The translations under genes were made by a program, and so were the position numbers. From NCBI RefSeq assembly GCF_025140835.1, contig NZ_CP081153.1:2294001-2358000 (forward strand): a stretch of DNA of 64,000 nucleotides. Direction: 5' to 3'. This DNA comes from Aliiroseovarius sp. M344 (GTDB taxonomy: Bacteria > Pseudomonadota > Alphaproteobacteria > Rhodobacterales > Rhodobacteraceae). The notes beneath the pieces are model-generated. The model did no database searches, was not told where the DNA came from, and worked only from the letters and a program-made list of their open reading frames with translations. Of this stretch, positions 1 to 8,790 are shown one piece after another (within the stretch, counting starts at the first letter, position 1; every line of letters starts with the position of its first letter).

Positions 1-1803
1 AAAGGTCTGGATGTGCTGCCGCTGGCAGACCGGGCCACAATCGCCAACATGGCACCAGAATATGGCGCGACCTGTGGCTTCTTCCCCATTGACGGTGAAA
101 CACTGCGCTACCTGCGCACAACTGGCCGCGACGAAGACCGCATTGCGCTGGTCGAAGCCTACGCGAAGGAAAACGGGTTCTGGCGCGACGCGGATTATGC
201 CCCGGTTTACACCGACACGCTGTCGTTGGACATGGGCACCATCGTTCCCGCCATCTCGGGCCCGAAACGCCCGCAGGATTATGTGCCGTTGACCAATGCC
301 AAACACGCCTTCCGCAAAGAGATGGAAGACACCTTCAAGCGTCCGATGGGCAAAGAAGTCGCCGTCAAAGGCGAAGATTACACAATGGAATCGGGCAAGG
401 TCGTTATCGCGTCGATCACATCGTGCACCAACACCTCGAACCCATATGTGATGATCGGTGCCGGTCTTGTGGCGCGCAGAGCCGCAGCACTTGGCATGGA
501 TCGCAAGCCTTGGGTGAAAACCTCGCTGGCGCCGGGAAGCCAAGTTGTGTCCGCCTATCTCGAGGCCGCAAACCTACAGGACGATCTGGACAAGGTTGGC
601 TTCAACCTCGTCGGTTACGGTTGCACCACCTGTATCGGTAACTCTGGTCCAATCCAGGCCGAGCTGTCCGAAGCGATTGCCGAAGGCGATCTGGTGGCAA
701 CTGCAGTCCTGTCAGGCAACCGGAACTTCGAAGGTCGCATCTCGCCTGACGTGCGCGCCAACTATCTGGCTTCACCGCCCTTGGTTGTTGCCTATGCGCT
801 GGCTGGCACGATGGACATTGATCTGGCCACCGACGTGATCGGTCAAGACAAAGACGGCAATGACGTCTATCTGAAAGACATCTGGCCCTCGACACAGGAA
901 GTGGCAGAGCTGGTTGAGCAGACCGTTACTCGCGAAGCGTTCCAGTCGAAATATGCTGACGTCTTTAAGGGCGACGAGAAGTGGCAAGCGGTTGAGACCA
1001 CAGGCGACGAGACCTATGATTGGCCGGCGTCGTCGACCTACATCCAGAACCCGCCCTATTTCCAAGGCATGTCCAAGGACGCAGGCGTGATTTCGGACAT
1101 CGAAGGCGCGAAGGTGCTGGCTGTTCTTGGCGACATGATCACCACTGACCACATCTCGCCTGCTGGGTCTTTCCCGGCCTCATCGCCTGCGGGCAAGTAC
1201 CTGACCGAGCGCCAAGTACAGCCACGCGAGTTCAACTCCTACGGCTCGCGTCGCGGCAACCACGAGATCATGATGCGCGGCACATTCGCCAACATCCGCA
1301 TCAAGAACGAGATGCTGGATGGCGTTGAAGGTGGGTACACCAAAGGTCCCGATGGCGCACAGACGGCAATCTATGACGCGTCGATGGCCTATCAGGAAGC
1401 TGGCATCCCATTGGTGGTCTTTGGAGGCGAACAATACGGCGCCGGGTCCTCGCGTGATTGGGCGGCCAAAGGCACCAACTTGCTTGGCGTCAAAGCCGTG
1501 ATTGCGGAAAGCTTTGAGCGCATTCACCGTTCAAACCTGGTCGGTATGGGCGTGATCCCGTTCGAATTCACTGGCGGTGACACCCGCAAGAGCCTTGGTT
1601 TGACAGGTGATGAAACGGTGTCGATCAAAGGTCTGGCGGGCGATCTGAAACCCTTGTCGAACGTGCCGTGCACAATCACCTTCGCGGATGGTTCGGTGAA
1701 AGAGATCGAACTGAAGTGCCGCATCGATACTGAGGTCGAGATCGAATACGTCGAAAACGGTGGCGTGCTGCACTATGTGCTGCGCAATCTTGCCAAGTCG
1801 TAA
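1..1803 (+). CDS. acnA: aconitate hydratase A, 3' part (5' end outside window)
   Basis: Interconverts citrate and isocitrate in the TCA cycle (cytoplasmic, [4Fe-4S] enzyme). The reading frame is open from base 1 and the first roughly third of the protein lies upstream of the window; about 600 of the usual ~900 residues are visible. The cluster-binding cysteines can be seen in TSCTN (near base 424) and in the GCTTC motif (near 620-632). The C-terminal swivel domain carries YGAGSSRDWAA (about 1436-1466), typical of the AcnA/IRP1 branch. It ends in TAA and is followed at once by a strong hairpin terminator. No frameshift was seen. Confidence in the family is very high. Confidence 0.97.
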   Translation, partial: KGLDVLPLADRATIANMAPEYGATCGFFPIDGETLRYLRTTGRDEDRIALVEAYAKENGFWRDADYAPVYTDTLSLDMGTIVPAISGPKRPQDYVPLTNAKHAFRKEMEDTFKRPMGKEVAVKGEDYTMESGKVVIASITSCTNTSNPYVMIGAGLVARRAAALGMDRKPWVKTSLAPGSQVVSAYLEAANLQDDLDKVGFNLVGYGCTTCIGNSGPIQAELSEAIAEGDLVATAVLSGNRNFEGRISPDVRANYLASPPLVVAYALAGTMDIDLATDVIGQDKDGNDVYLKDIWPSTQEVAELVEQTVTREAFQSKYADVFKGDEKWQAVETTGDETYDWPASSTYIQNPPYFQGMSKDAGVISDIEGAKVLAVLGDMITTDHISPAGSFPASSPAGKYLTERQVQPREFNSYGSRRGNHEIMMRGTFANIRIKNEMLDGVEGGYTKGPDGAQTAIYDASMAYQEAGIPLVVFGGEQYGAGSSRDWAAKGTNLLGVKAVIAESFERIHRSNLVGMGVIPFEFTGGDTRKSLGLTGDETVSIKGLAGDLKPLSNVPCTITFADGSVKEIELKCRIDTEVEIEYVENGGVLHYVLRNLAKS

Positions 1804-1826
1804 ACCGATCCGATCAGACTGAAACG

Positions 1827-1856
1827 AAACGCGCCCTTTCGAGGGCGCGTTTTTTA
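1827..1856 (+). terminator. Rho-independent terminator of acnA
   Basis: A perfect GC-rich stem (ACGCGCCCT paired with AGGGCGCGT around a TTCG tetraloop, extended by A-T pairs) runs into TTTTTT, 24 bases after the acnA stop. Confidence 0.9.
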
Positions 1857-2088
1857 TTGCCGGGAATTTAGCTCGATAATGTGCGCTGTATCTGAAATAG
1901 GTCTGCGGCAGAGTGATCGACAGCACACCCGGAACATGGTCTCGCAGGCTAGAAAGAAAGCATTACACAGTTTTTTCAGCTGACGATCTGGATCAGTCGT
2001 CTGGAAAATGTTATCGTTACGTTAGGTCAATTATTTCATTGGCCGCGCTAGAACTAATTTGAACTGCCATTTTGCCAAGGTTTATTTC

Positions 2089-2178
2089 ATGTACAGACGC
2101 CTGCGCCATTTTCCTCTGCCGATTTTAGAAATCGCCGCGTTCAGCGTGTTCATCCTGCTGCTTCAGGCTGTCGGTTAG
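2089..2178 (+). CDS. possible 29-residue membrane microprotein
   Basis: A short open frame starts at ATG 2089 with AAGG eight bases upstream and ends at TAG 2176-2178. It encodes a basic N terminus (MYRRLRHF) and then one hydrophobic segment (about residues 12-28, rich in I, A, F, V, L). Its stop codon overlaps the stop codon of the convergent ccmG gene by two bases. It sits alone in the 371-base gap between acnA and ccmG, of which the rest (about 1857-2088) shows only AT-rich, promoter-like sequence. I recognise no family. It could be a single-pass membrane peptide or a chance ORF. Confidence 0.35.
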   Translation: MYRRLRHFPLPILEIAAFSVFILLLQAVG

Positions 2179-2729
2179 CGACTGGCGGCGTCTTCCATCG
2201 CGGGTCGAATCACGCTTTCCAGAATGCTTTCGGTGATCGGACCGGCAAAGCGCTTCACCACCGTGCCATCGGCTGCAATGATGAAGGTTTCCGGCACACC
2301 ATACAGCCCCCATTCCAGGCCCGTACGCCCGTCGGCATCCGCCATCAGTTTGGCAAACGGGTTGCCTAGTTGCTCAAGGAACCGGCGCGCATTAGCTGGG
2401 TCGTCCTTGTAGTTGACCCCGTTGATCACCACGCCTTCTTGCGCAAGCGTTTCCAGTTGCGGATGCTCGGCGCGGCACGGGGCGCACCAGCTGGCCCAGA
2501 AGTTCACCAGTTTTACACCACCTGAGGTCAGATCGTCTTGGGTGAAGCCTTCGGCCCCCTCGAATGCTGTCAGTTGCAGCGCGGGCACAATGCCGCCTTC
2601 GCGGGTCGACGGCAGGGCATTTCGGTCGCTTTGGTTCATCCCCCAAAGAAACATGACAGCCAGCCCGATGAACAACACCGGCGGCAGGATCATCAACCAC
2701 GAGATACCCTTTTTCTTGTCTTCAGCCAT
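2175..2729 (-). CDS. ccmG: thiol:disulfide interchange protein CcmG/DsbE
   Basis: A membrane-anchored periplasmic thioredoxin that reduces apocytochrome c cysteines before heme attachment (Ccm system I). The 184-residue protein has an N-terminal membrane anchor (about residues 11-31), then a thioredoxin-like domain with the active site WCAPC at residues 81-85 and the family-typical GVPETFII segment before the C terminus. Length is normal. It is the last gene of the ccmABCDG run; its ATG overlaps the end of ccmD by eight bases, which suggests translational coupling. Confidence is high. Confidence 0.95.
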   Translation of the reverse strand: MAEDKKKGISWLMILPPVLFIGLAVMFLWGMNQSDRNALPSTREGGIVPALQLTAFEGAEGFTQDDLTSGGVKLVNFWASWCAPCRAEHPQLETLAQEGVVINGVNYKDDPANARRFLEQLGNPFAKLMADADGRTGLEWGLYGVPETFIIAADGTVVKRFAGPITESILESVIRPAMEDAASR

Positions 2730-2877
2730 TGTCTGACGCCCTTTTTTCAGCGGCTTGGAGTGCCTTCTTCACTTGGACCGAACGGCGCCAAGTCACAAGG
2801 ACCAGAGCGATCAAAAGAGCGAGAGTGATCCCCCACGAGGACAGGATCGCGCCCGCATATTTTCCAAGCTCAAGCAT
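2722..2877 (-). CDS. ccmD: heme exporter protein CcmD
   Basis: A tiny (51-residue) inner-membrane protein that, in Ccm system I, helps release heme-loaded CcmE from the CcmAB/C complex. The sequence shows one membrane helix (about residues 9-29), then a basic TWRR patch and a Lys/Ala-rich cytoplasmic tail, exactly the CcmD layout. The start overlaps the 3' end of ccmC by eight bases and the stop overlaps the ccmG start, so it is translationally coupled on both sides. Sequence conservation in this family is weak, so the call rests on size, topology and position between ccmC and ccmG. Confidence 0.88.
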   Translation of the reverse strand: MLELGKYAGAILSSWGITLALLIALVLVTWRRSVQVKKALQAAEKRASDNG

Positions 2878-3604
2878 CAGTCATCCTTTCGCGGATTTCC
2901 AAACGGTGCAGGCGCACAAGCCGCAATTCGGTCCGGGTCCGGATCAAGACCAGCGCCACAAACAGCAGGATGAAACCTGCGATGCACAGAAGCAGCGGTT
3001 GGTAATAGACATTGGACACATGTTCTTCCTTATCCAAGGACAGAGACGCGCCTTGATGAAGGCCCTGATTCCAGAAATTCACTGCGTAACGGCTAAGGAC
3101 CGCGAAGACGGACCCGACGATGCACAGGACCGATGTCAGGTCTGCGGCGGTGTCCGGGTTCTCGATCGCCGCCCACAGCGCCATATAGCCCAGATAGAAC
3201 AGAAACAGGATCAGGAAGCTGGTCAGGCGCGGATCCCACGCCCAATAGGTGCCCCACATCGGTTCGCCCCAGATCGCGCCGGTGATCAATGCGATGACCG
3301 TCATAGTCACGCCGATTAATGCGGCGGCCTTGGCCGCCCGCACCGAGACATGGTGGCGGCGCACGATCCAGATCAGCGACGTGACCAGCATCATCACCCA
3401 GATATTGATCGCCATCATCGCAGAGGGCACGTGAATATAGATGATCTTGACCGAATTGCCGAAATTCGTGGCCTCTGGCGTGAAGAAGAAGCCCCAGATC
3501 AGGCCCGGTATCAGCGTCAACACGGCAAGGCCGATCACCCAGGGCAACACCTTGCCGCTGAGCGCCATGAACTTGACCGGGTTTGCGAATTCCCAAAGTG
3601 ACAT
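2870..3604 (-). CDS. ccmC: heme exporter/heme lyase component CcmC
   Basis: Polytopic inner-membrane protein that handles heme and loads it on CcmE during cytochrome c maturation. The 244-residue sequence has about six membrane segments and the tryptophan-rich heme-handling motif WGTYWAWDPRLT (about residues 117-128), with the periplasmic histidines expected on either side. Length is normal. It is separated from ccmB by 67 bases and overlaps ccmD by eight bases. Confidence 0.96.
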   Translation of the reverse strand: MSLWEFANPVKFMALSGKVLPWVIGLAVLTLIPGLIWGFFFTPEATNFGNSVKIIYIHVPSAMMAINIWVMMLVTSLIWIVRRHHVSVRAAKAAALIGVTMTVIALITGAIWGEPMWGTYWAWDPRLTSFLILFLFYLGYMALWAAIENPDTAADLTSVLCIVGSVFAVLSRYAVNFWNQGLHQGASLSLDKEEHVSNVYYQPLLLCIAGFILLFVALVLIRTRTELRLVRLHRLEIRERMTDA

Positions 3605-3671
3605 TTGCTTCCTCTATTCGGTGGCTATGATTTGCGCAAGCATAGTGAGTCTGTTTTCACGGCGACTTGAC

Positions 3672-3691
3672 CTATCTCAGGTTAATTCGAA
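3672..3691 (-). repeat. possible remnant of the 115-bp dispersed repeat forming the ccmB 3' end
   Basis: The plus strand here (CTATCTCAGGTTAATTCGAA) matches the inner end of the 115-bp repeat (CTGTCTCAGGTTTAATTCGAA, see 54160-54274) with one substitution and one missing T. It encodes the last residues and the stop codon of ccmB. It may be the scar of an old insertion or a chance match. Confidence 0.35.
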
Positions 3692-4328
3692 GGGCCGCCG
3701 CAGCCGCGAAGGGTAAAAGGGCGATGGATCCAGCGGTGATACCCGCCATCATCAGAAGCGGTGTCAGCGCGGACAGCCCCGCAGTGCCGCGCGTTGCCGC
3801 CTCGGCCCCGAAGATGAGTGTGGGGATGTAGAGCGGCAGGACCAGCAAGGATAACAAAAGCCCGCCTCGCTTCAGGCCAACGGTTAACGCTGCCCCGAAA
3901 GCGCCGATCATCGACAGCGCAGGCGTGCCAATCAACAGCGTGATAAAAATCCAGAAATGACCCGGCGATTGCAGGTTCATCAGCGCGCCAAACGCCGGCG
4001 CCGCCAGCGTCAGCGGCAATCCAGTGACCAGCCAATGGGCCAGCGCTTTGATCGCAACCGTGCCCTCCATCGGGATGGGGGCGGTGGCCAGCAGGTCCAA
4101 TGAGCCGTCTTCGAAATCCAGCTGAAAGATGCGGTCCAGCGACAAAAGGCATGCCAAGAGCGCGCCGACCCAAAGAATGCCGGGGGCAATGCGCGACAGG
4201 ATCGCGGCTTCAGGGCCGACACCAAAGGGCACAAGCGTTGATACAATCAGGAAAAAGGCCAACCCCAGCCCAAAGCCCCCACCCGCGCGCATCGCAAGCC
4301 GCATGTCCCGGACCAAAAGCGCGATCAT
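3672..4328 (-). CDS. ccmB: heme exporter permease CcmB
   Basis: Membrane subunit of the CcmAB ABC transporter, which drives release of holo-CcmE during cytochrome c biogenesis. The 218-residue protein has six hydrophobic segments and the N-terminal [18 protein letters not shown] pattern typical of CcmB. Its start overlaps the end of ccmA by four bases (ATGA). The extreme C terminus and stop codon are written in sequence resembling the dispersed repeat, so its last residues may not be ancestral. Confidence 0.95.
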   Translation of the reverse strand: MIALLVRDMRLAMRAGGGFGLGLAFFLIVSTLVPFGVGPEAAILSRIAPGILWVGALLACLLSLDRIFQLDFEDGSLDLLATAPIPMEGTVAIKALAHWLVTGLPLTLAAPAFGALMNLQSPGHFWIFITLLIGTPALSMIGAFGAALTVGLKRGGLLLSLLVLPLYIPTLIFGAEAATRGTAGLSALTPLLMMAGITAGSIALLPFAAAAALRINLR

Positions 4329-4966
4329 GTAAAGGCCTCGTCAAAATCGGCATAGCCGTCGCGACTGTCGTCGTCGCGTGTGCCGTTTGGATCGGCACGG
4401 TACGGCCCGATATCGAACGTGTCAGCTTCCAGCCCCAAGTCGATATGGGTGGCAATCAGAGCCGCACCCCCACCCGCCATATGGGCGCGCACCGCATCTG
4501 CGAAGAGACCGACCGAGGCCGTGTCCAGCGACACAGTTGGTTCGTCCAGCAGCCAGATCGGCCGTCCCGTCACCAACAGCCGCGCAAGACCCAAACGGCG
4601 TTTTTGCCCGGCGGAAAGGTTCCCGGCCGGGCGGTGGGTCAGCCCCTCCAGATTAAAATCCGTCACGGCCGCATCGATACTGCCAATGCCGTGCACAGAC
4701 GCCCAGAAGCGCAGGTTTTCTTCCACTGTCAGCGTGGCCTTGAGCCCATCCGCATGCGCTCCATAGGTGATCTGTTCAGGGTTCGCGGATACCTGCCCGG
4801 CGATCGGGGGCTGCAAACCCGCCAAGGTGCGCAGAAGCGTGGTTTTGCCCGAGCCGTTTGGCCCCCGCAGGATCAACACCTGTCCGGCGGACAGCGTGAA
4901 GTTCACACCTTCCAGCACCGGCACGCCACCGCGCGCAACAGACAGGTTATCGACCCTCATTTCCAT
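4325..4966 (-). CDS. ccmA: heme exporter ATP-binding protein CcmA
   Basis: ATPase of the CcmAB complex of cytochrome c maturation. It shows Walker A ([17 protein letters not shown]), the ABC signature in the form [15 protein letters not shown], and Walker B LLDEP. The open frame extends about 220 bases further upstream, but that stretch is antisense-free overlap with the preceding gene, so I place the start at the ATG giving [10 protein letters not shown], 11 bases after the stop of the Mth938-like gene; the internal ATG at 4960 is an alternative. That gives 213 residues, normal for CcmA. Confidence 0.93.
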   Translation of the reverse strand: MEMRVDNLSVARGGVPVLEGVNFTLSAGQVLILRGPNGSGKTTLLRTLAGLQPPIAGQVSANPEQITYGAHADGLKATLTVEENLRFWASVHGIGSIDAAVTDFNLEGLTHRPAGNLSAGQKRRLGLARLLVTGRPIWLLDEPTVSLDTASVGLFADAVRAHMAGGGAALIATHIDLGLEADTFDIGPYRADPNGTRDDDSRDGYADFDEAFT

Positions 4967-4976
4967 GCCAGAAGGC

Positions 4977-5330
4977 TTAGACCGGAAGGGCGGCCAGCGC
5001 AATGCGCCGACCTTCGGACACCAGCACATTATAGGTGCGGCAGGCTGGCGCAGAGGCCATCGCCTCGATGCCGATCCCGACATCCTCAAGTGCTTTGCGC
5101 AAATCTGCCGGGGGGTGCGCCGGATCAGCACCGGTGCCATAGAACAAAACGTCGATCTTTCCCGCCAGTGCCAAAAGCGGCGCAAGATCGTCAGGACCTT
5201 CCCAACTGATCACTGTGTCTTCTGTCACAAGGATCGCACCCTGTATCACCTCGCCCGCGACACGAAAGAAGCCGGGGCCATAGCTGTCCACCGGTTGGGC
5301 GCGGTCGTATTTGACTTCGTGAAACTGCAT
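4977..5330 (-). CDS. Mth938-like domain protein (DUF498 family)
   Basis: A 117-residue cytoplasmic protein of the Mth938/NDUFAF3-like fold. Mitochondrial NDUFAF3 members assist complex I assembly; bacterial ones have no settled function. Visible family features are the N-terminal YGPGFFRV segment, the SWEG turn and the C-terminal segment in which the name-giving conserved pattern LVSEGRRIA occurs. It sits between the TauE-like permease and ccmA on the same strand with short gaps, so it is probably cotranscribed with the sec and ccm genes. What its position says about function is unknown. Confidence 0.85.
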   Translation of the reverse strand: MQFHEVKYDRAQPVDSYGPGFFRVAGEVIQGAILVTEDTVISWEGPDDLAPLLALAGKIDVLFYGTGADPAHPPADLRKALEDVGIGIEAMASAPACRTYNVLVSEGRRIALAALPV

Positions 5331-5351
5331 ATCGGATCCTTGCGGGTTAAG

Positions 5352-6107
5352 TCACGATAACGCGGCATAAAGCCCGGACAGGCTGGACGCCGCGATTATC
5401 ACATAGGCCACATTACGATAGAGGGATTCGTATCTGGGGTGAAACATCGCGCCACCAGAAAGATTACCCACCAGATTGGGCAACATAAGAAGCAGCCCAA
5501 GGATCAACGGCATGCCCGCCAACCGTCCGGCAAACAGGAACCCAACCAACATCATCACGTCGAAGAAAAACAGGTAAGCGGTTGAATTGGCGCGGATCAC
5601 CCGGGCCGGGTGGGACGACGCCATGTAAAGTAAAATGACAGGCGGGCCGGGAATTCCTGCAGCACCACCAAGCAGCCCAGCCGCCCCGCCCGTGGCCCAG
5701 ACAATGCGCGGTGTGACGAAGCCACGATACCTGAACCCCGTCATCAGTGCCGCAAGCATGGCCAGACTGACCACCGAGACCACCAGCTTGAACACAGCCG
5801 GGTCAACCTTGAACAGCGCGATCAGCCCAAGCGGTAGCGCCAAGGCTGTGCCCGCGACCAGTCGCATCAAATCCTTGGGATGGCCGTCTTTCAAAGCGCG
5901 GGGGATCGCGGGGGCGGGGCCAGCAAGGTCCATCACGATCAGAACCGTGACCGCCCAAACCGGGTCGATGATCTGCGCGGCGACTGGCAGGAAAATCAAC
6001 GCCGTGCCGAACCCAACGAACCCGCGCACCAAGCCCGCGGTAAAGGCTATCATGACCAGCCAGCCAAGCCCCGGCAATGCCAGGGCCTGCGCCAGCAGAT
6101 CAGGCAT
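5352..6107 (-). CDS. TauE/SafE-family membrane transporter
   Basis: A 251-residue polytopic membrane protein of the TauE/SafE (DUF81) family, whose members export sulfite, sulfoacetate or related organic anions. Eight hydrophobic stretches can be traced, with the two glycine-rich signature segments GLVRGFVGFGTALIFLP near the N terminus and GLLGGAAGIPGPPVILLYM in the second half. It starts eight bases inside the 3' end of secDF, so it is translationally coupled to it. The substrate cannot be read from the sequence; linkage to sec/ccm genes is suggestive but not diagnostic. Confidence 0.88.
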   Translation of the reverse strand: MPDLLAQALALPGLGWLVMIAFTAGLVRGFVGFGTALIFLPVAAQIIDPVWAVTVLIVMDLAGPAPAIPRALKDGHPKDLMRLVAGTALALPLGLIALFKVDPAVFKLVVSVVSLAMLAALMTGFRYRGFVTPRIVWATGGAAGLLGGAAGIPGPPVILLYMASSHPARVIRANSTAYLFFFDVMMLVGFLFAGRLAGMPLILGLLLMLPNLVGNLSGGAMFHPRYESLYRNVAYVIIAASSLSGLYAALS

Positions 6108-8730
6108 CTATATCTGCGAATTGATTGCCCGCATTGGCGTCGGGTTTGGACCAGTCGCGCTTCACGCCAAGTTTCAGCAATATTGCCGAGGCTACGAAGA
6201 TCGACGAATAGGTCCCGACAACAACACCCCAGATCATCGCAAAGACAAAGCCGCGGATCACGTCGCCACCCAGGATATACAGCGCGATCAGCGCCAACAG
6301 CGTGGTCAACGAGGTCATCATCGTGCGCGACAGCGTTTCGTTGATCGACAGGTTCAACACCTCTCTCAGGTCCATCTTCTTATAGCGGCGCAGGTTTTCC
6401 CGCACCCGGTCAAACACGACCACGGTATCGTTCAGCGAATAGCCGACGATGGTCAGAAGGGCCGCGATAATCGCAAGATCGAACTTGATGCCCATAAGGG
6501 CAAAGACCCCGATCGTTAGCACCACGTCATGTACAAGGGCAGCCACAGCCCCAAGCGAGAACTGCCATTCGAATCTGAGCCAGATATAGACCAGCACCGC
6601 CGCAATGGCCGCGACAACAGCCAGAACGGCCGTGGTCACCAATTCGCCTGATACTTTCGGGCCAACGCTTTCCACACTTGGGAAGGTGATCGCCGGATCG
6701 ACACTCATCAACGCTTGCTCAATCACCTCGATGGTTTCCGGCGTGATCGCTTCTTGGCCATCCTGTGCCTCGATGCGAATCTGTGCCACGTGCTCGTCTT
6801 CTGCGAAATTCACGTCGAATACCTGTGCAATCGAAATATCACCAAGCCCCAGCGGTGCCAGCGCATCGCGGTAAACCCCGACGTCAACAGCTTGGCTGCT
6901 TTCCGTGCGGATCGTCGTGCCGCCGCGGAAGTCGATCCCGAAATTCAGGCCAACGATCAGGAACAGCAGAACCGATGCAACCATCGCCAGCCCGGATGCG
7001 CCCAAGGTTGCAATCGAATTGCGGAAGAAATCGAATACCCGGTTCTGCGGCGCGATGCTAAACCCTTTGATCTCAAGGGTTCGCGGGCGCTTGCGCTCGA
7101 ACCACATGACCAGCATCACGCGGGTCAGATAAATGGCCGTGAACACCGAAGTCAGAATGCCCAGCGCCAGAGTGATCGAGAAGCCGCGCACCGGACCAGA
7201 ACCCATGATGAACAGGATAACGGCGGTAATGAAGGTTGTGATGTTGGCGTCCAGAATGGCGGACAGGGCTTTTTCATAGCCAAGTTCAATGGCCCGCGCC
7301 GGGCCGCGCCCGGATTTCAGCTCTTCCCTGATCCGCTCGAACACCAAAACGTTGGCATCCACGGCCATCCCGATGGTCAACACGATCCCGGCAATACCCG
7401 GCAAAGTCAGCGTGGCCCCGATCATCGACAGAAGTCCAAAGATCATGCCGACATTCAGGATCAGCGCGATGTTTGCGATGACGCCAAACCAACCGTAGGA
7501 CGCGAACATGTAGATCAACACGCCCAAAAAGGCGACCATCGACGCAACTTTACCCGCATCGATGCTGTCTTGACCCAGCTCTGGCCCAATGGTGCGTTCT
7601 TCGACATAGGTCAGTTCAGCAGGCAGCGCGCCTGCCCTGAGCAGCACGGCAAGATTGGTCGATTCTTCGATCGTGAAGTTGCCCGAGATGATCCCTGACC
7701 CGCCGCAGATCTGTTCATTGATGCGCGGCGCAGAGATGACTTCGGAATCCAGCACAATGGCAAACGGGGCCCCAACATTTGCGCCGGTATAATCGCAGAA
7801 TTTGCGCGCGCCCGAGACATTGAAGCGGAAGTTCACCGCCGGCGATCCATTCTGGTCAAACGCCGGCTGCGCGTCGTTCAGCTCTTCCCCGGTAACGACC
7901 GGAGTTTTTTCCAACTCATACAACACTCCGTCTTCGTCCAGAGACGGGAACAGGACGTTGCGCGGACCAGGCTGGGTGCTGGCATCCGTGGTACGACCGA
8001 CCACCGGGTGGAAGGTCAGCTTGGCGGTCTTGCCGATGATCTCTTTCAACTCGGACGCACTGCCGATACCGGGCACCTGAATAAGGATGCGCGCATCGCC
8101 CTGACGTTGGATTGTTGGCTCGCGCGTGCCAACCTCATCCACACGACGGCGAATGATTTCAAGTGTTTGCTGGATTGTGCGGTCATCCGTTGCGATGCGC
8201 TCGGCCTCGGACAGGGTAACGACAAGCTCACCTTCTCGGCCCGGTTTGACTTCGATATCCGTGGATCCGACTCCAGACAGGCTGACGACGGGCTGAGCCA
8301 ATTCCTGCACCAGTTCGATGGCGCGGGGCAAACCTTCTGGTTGCGAAACTTTGACGCGAAGCTCATCTGTCGCGCCATCCTGCCGCCGGATTGTCCCGAT
8401 GGTTGCGCGTTCATCGCGAAGTGCATCACGCACCTCTGGCCACAGCGCATCCATACGCGCGCCATATACGTCGGCGACCTGAACCTCGGCCAGCAGATGT
8501 GCGCCACCGCGCAGATCAAGGCCCAAGTTCACAAGAGAATTCGGCGCCCAATCCGGCCAAGCAGACTGGTTCGCCTCCAGCTCGGGCGTCGCGCCCGTTG
8601 CTTCGATCGATGCCACCGCATCATTGTGCAGCTCAACCCGGCTGTAAAAGCCGTTAGGGGCCGCAAAATACAAGCCAAGGGCCACCAGCCCCCAGATCAC
8701 AAGACGTTTCCAGGTCGCGATTTGAAGCAT
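6100..8730 (-). CDS. secDF: fused protein translocase subunit SecDF
   Basis: Uses the proton motive force to pull proteins through the SecYEG channel from the periplasmic side. At 876 residues this is SecD and SecF joined in one frame: the SecD half (residues 1-550) has a first membrane helix, the LGLDLRGGAHLL motif (about 69-80), a large periplasmic region and five further helices; the SecF half (about 565-876) restarts with a membrane helix and GLNFGIDFRGGT (about 594-605) and ends with five helices. The linker at about 545-565 (RKRPRTLEIKGFSIAPQNR) has no stop or start. Most proteobacteria that I know keep secD and secF separate. Upstream is yajC, downstream an overlapping TauE gene. Confidence 0.96.
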   Translation of the reverse strand: MLQIATWKRLVIWGLVALGLYFAAPNGFYSRVELHNDAVASIEATGATPELEANQSAWPDWAPNSLVNLGLDLRGGAHLLAEVQVADVYGARMDALWPEVRDALRDERATIGTIRRQDGATDELRVKVSQPEGLPRAIELVQELAQPVVSLSGVGSTDIEVKPGREGELVVTLSEAERIATDDRTIQQTLEIIRRRVDEVGTREPTIQRQGDARILIQVPGIGSASELKEIIGKTAKLTFHPVVGRTTDASTQPGPRNVLFPSLDEDGVLYELEKTPVVTGEELNDAQPAFDQNGSPAVNFRFNVSGARKFCDYTGANVGAPFAIVLDSEVISAPRINEQICGGSGIISGNFTIEESTNLAVLLRAGALPAELTYVEERTIGPELGQDSIDAGKVASMVAFLGVLIYMFASYGWFGVIANIALILNVGMIFGLLSMIGATLTLPGIAGIVLTIGMAVDANVLVFERIREELKSGRGPARAIELGYEKALSAILDANITTFITAVILFIMGSGPVRGFSITLALGILTSVFTAIYLTRVMLVMWFERKRPRTLEIKGFSIAPQNRVFDFFRNSIATLGASGLAMVASVLLFLIVGLNFGIDFRGGTTIRTESSQAVDVGVYRDALAPLGLGDISIAQVFDVNFAEDEHVAQIRIEAQDGQEAITPETIEVIEQALMSVDPAITFPSVESVGPKVSGELVTTAVLAVVAAIAAVLVYIWLRFEWQFSLGAVAALVHDVVLTIGVFALMGIKFDLAIIAALLTIVGYSLNDTVVVFDRVRENLRRYKKMDLREVLNLSINETLSRTMMTSLTTLLALIALYILGGDVIRGFVFAMIWGVVVGTYSSIFVASAILLKLGVKRDWSKPDANAGNQFADIDA

Positions 8731-8790
8731 AAGCCCCTGCCTTATAAGCGTTTGATATCGTTATGGGTTGGCGGGAAGTCCCGCCCTTGG

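Noticed and set aside
4100..5209. A 369-codon plus-strand frame over ccmA and its neighbours
   Set aside because: Antisense to ccmB, ccmA and the Mth938-like gene, which are solid family matches.
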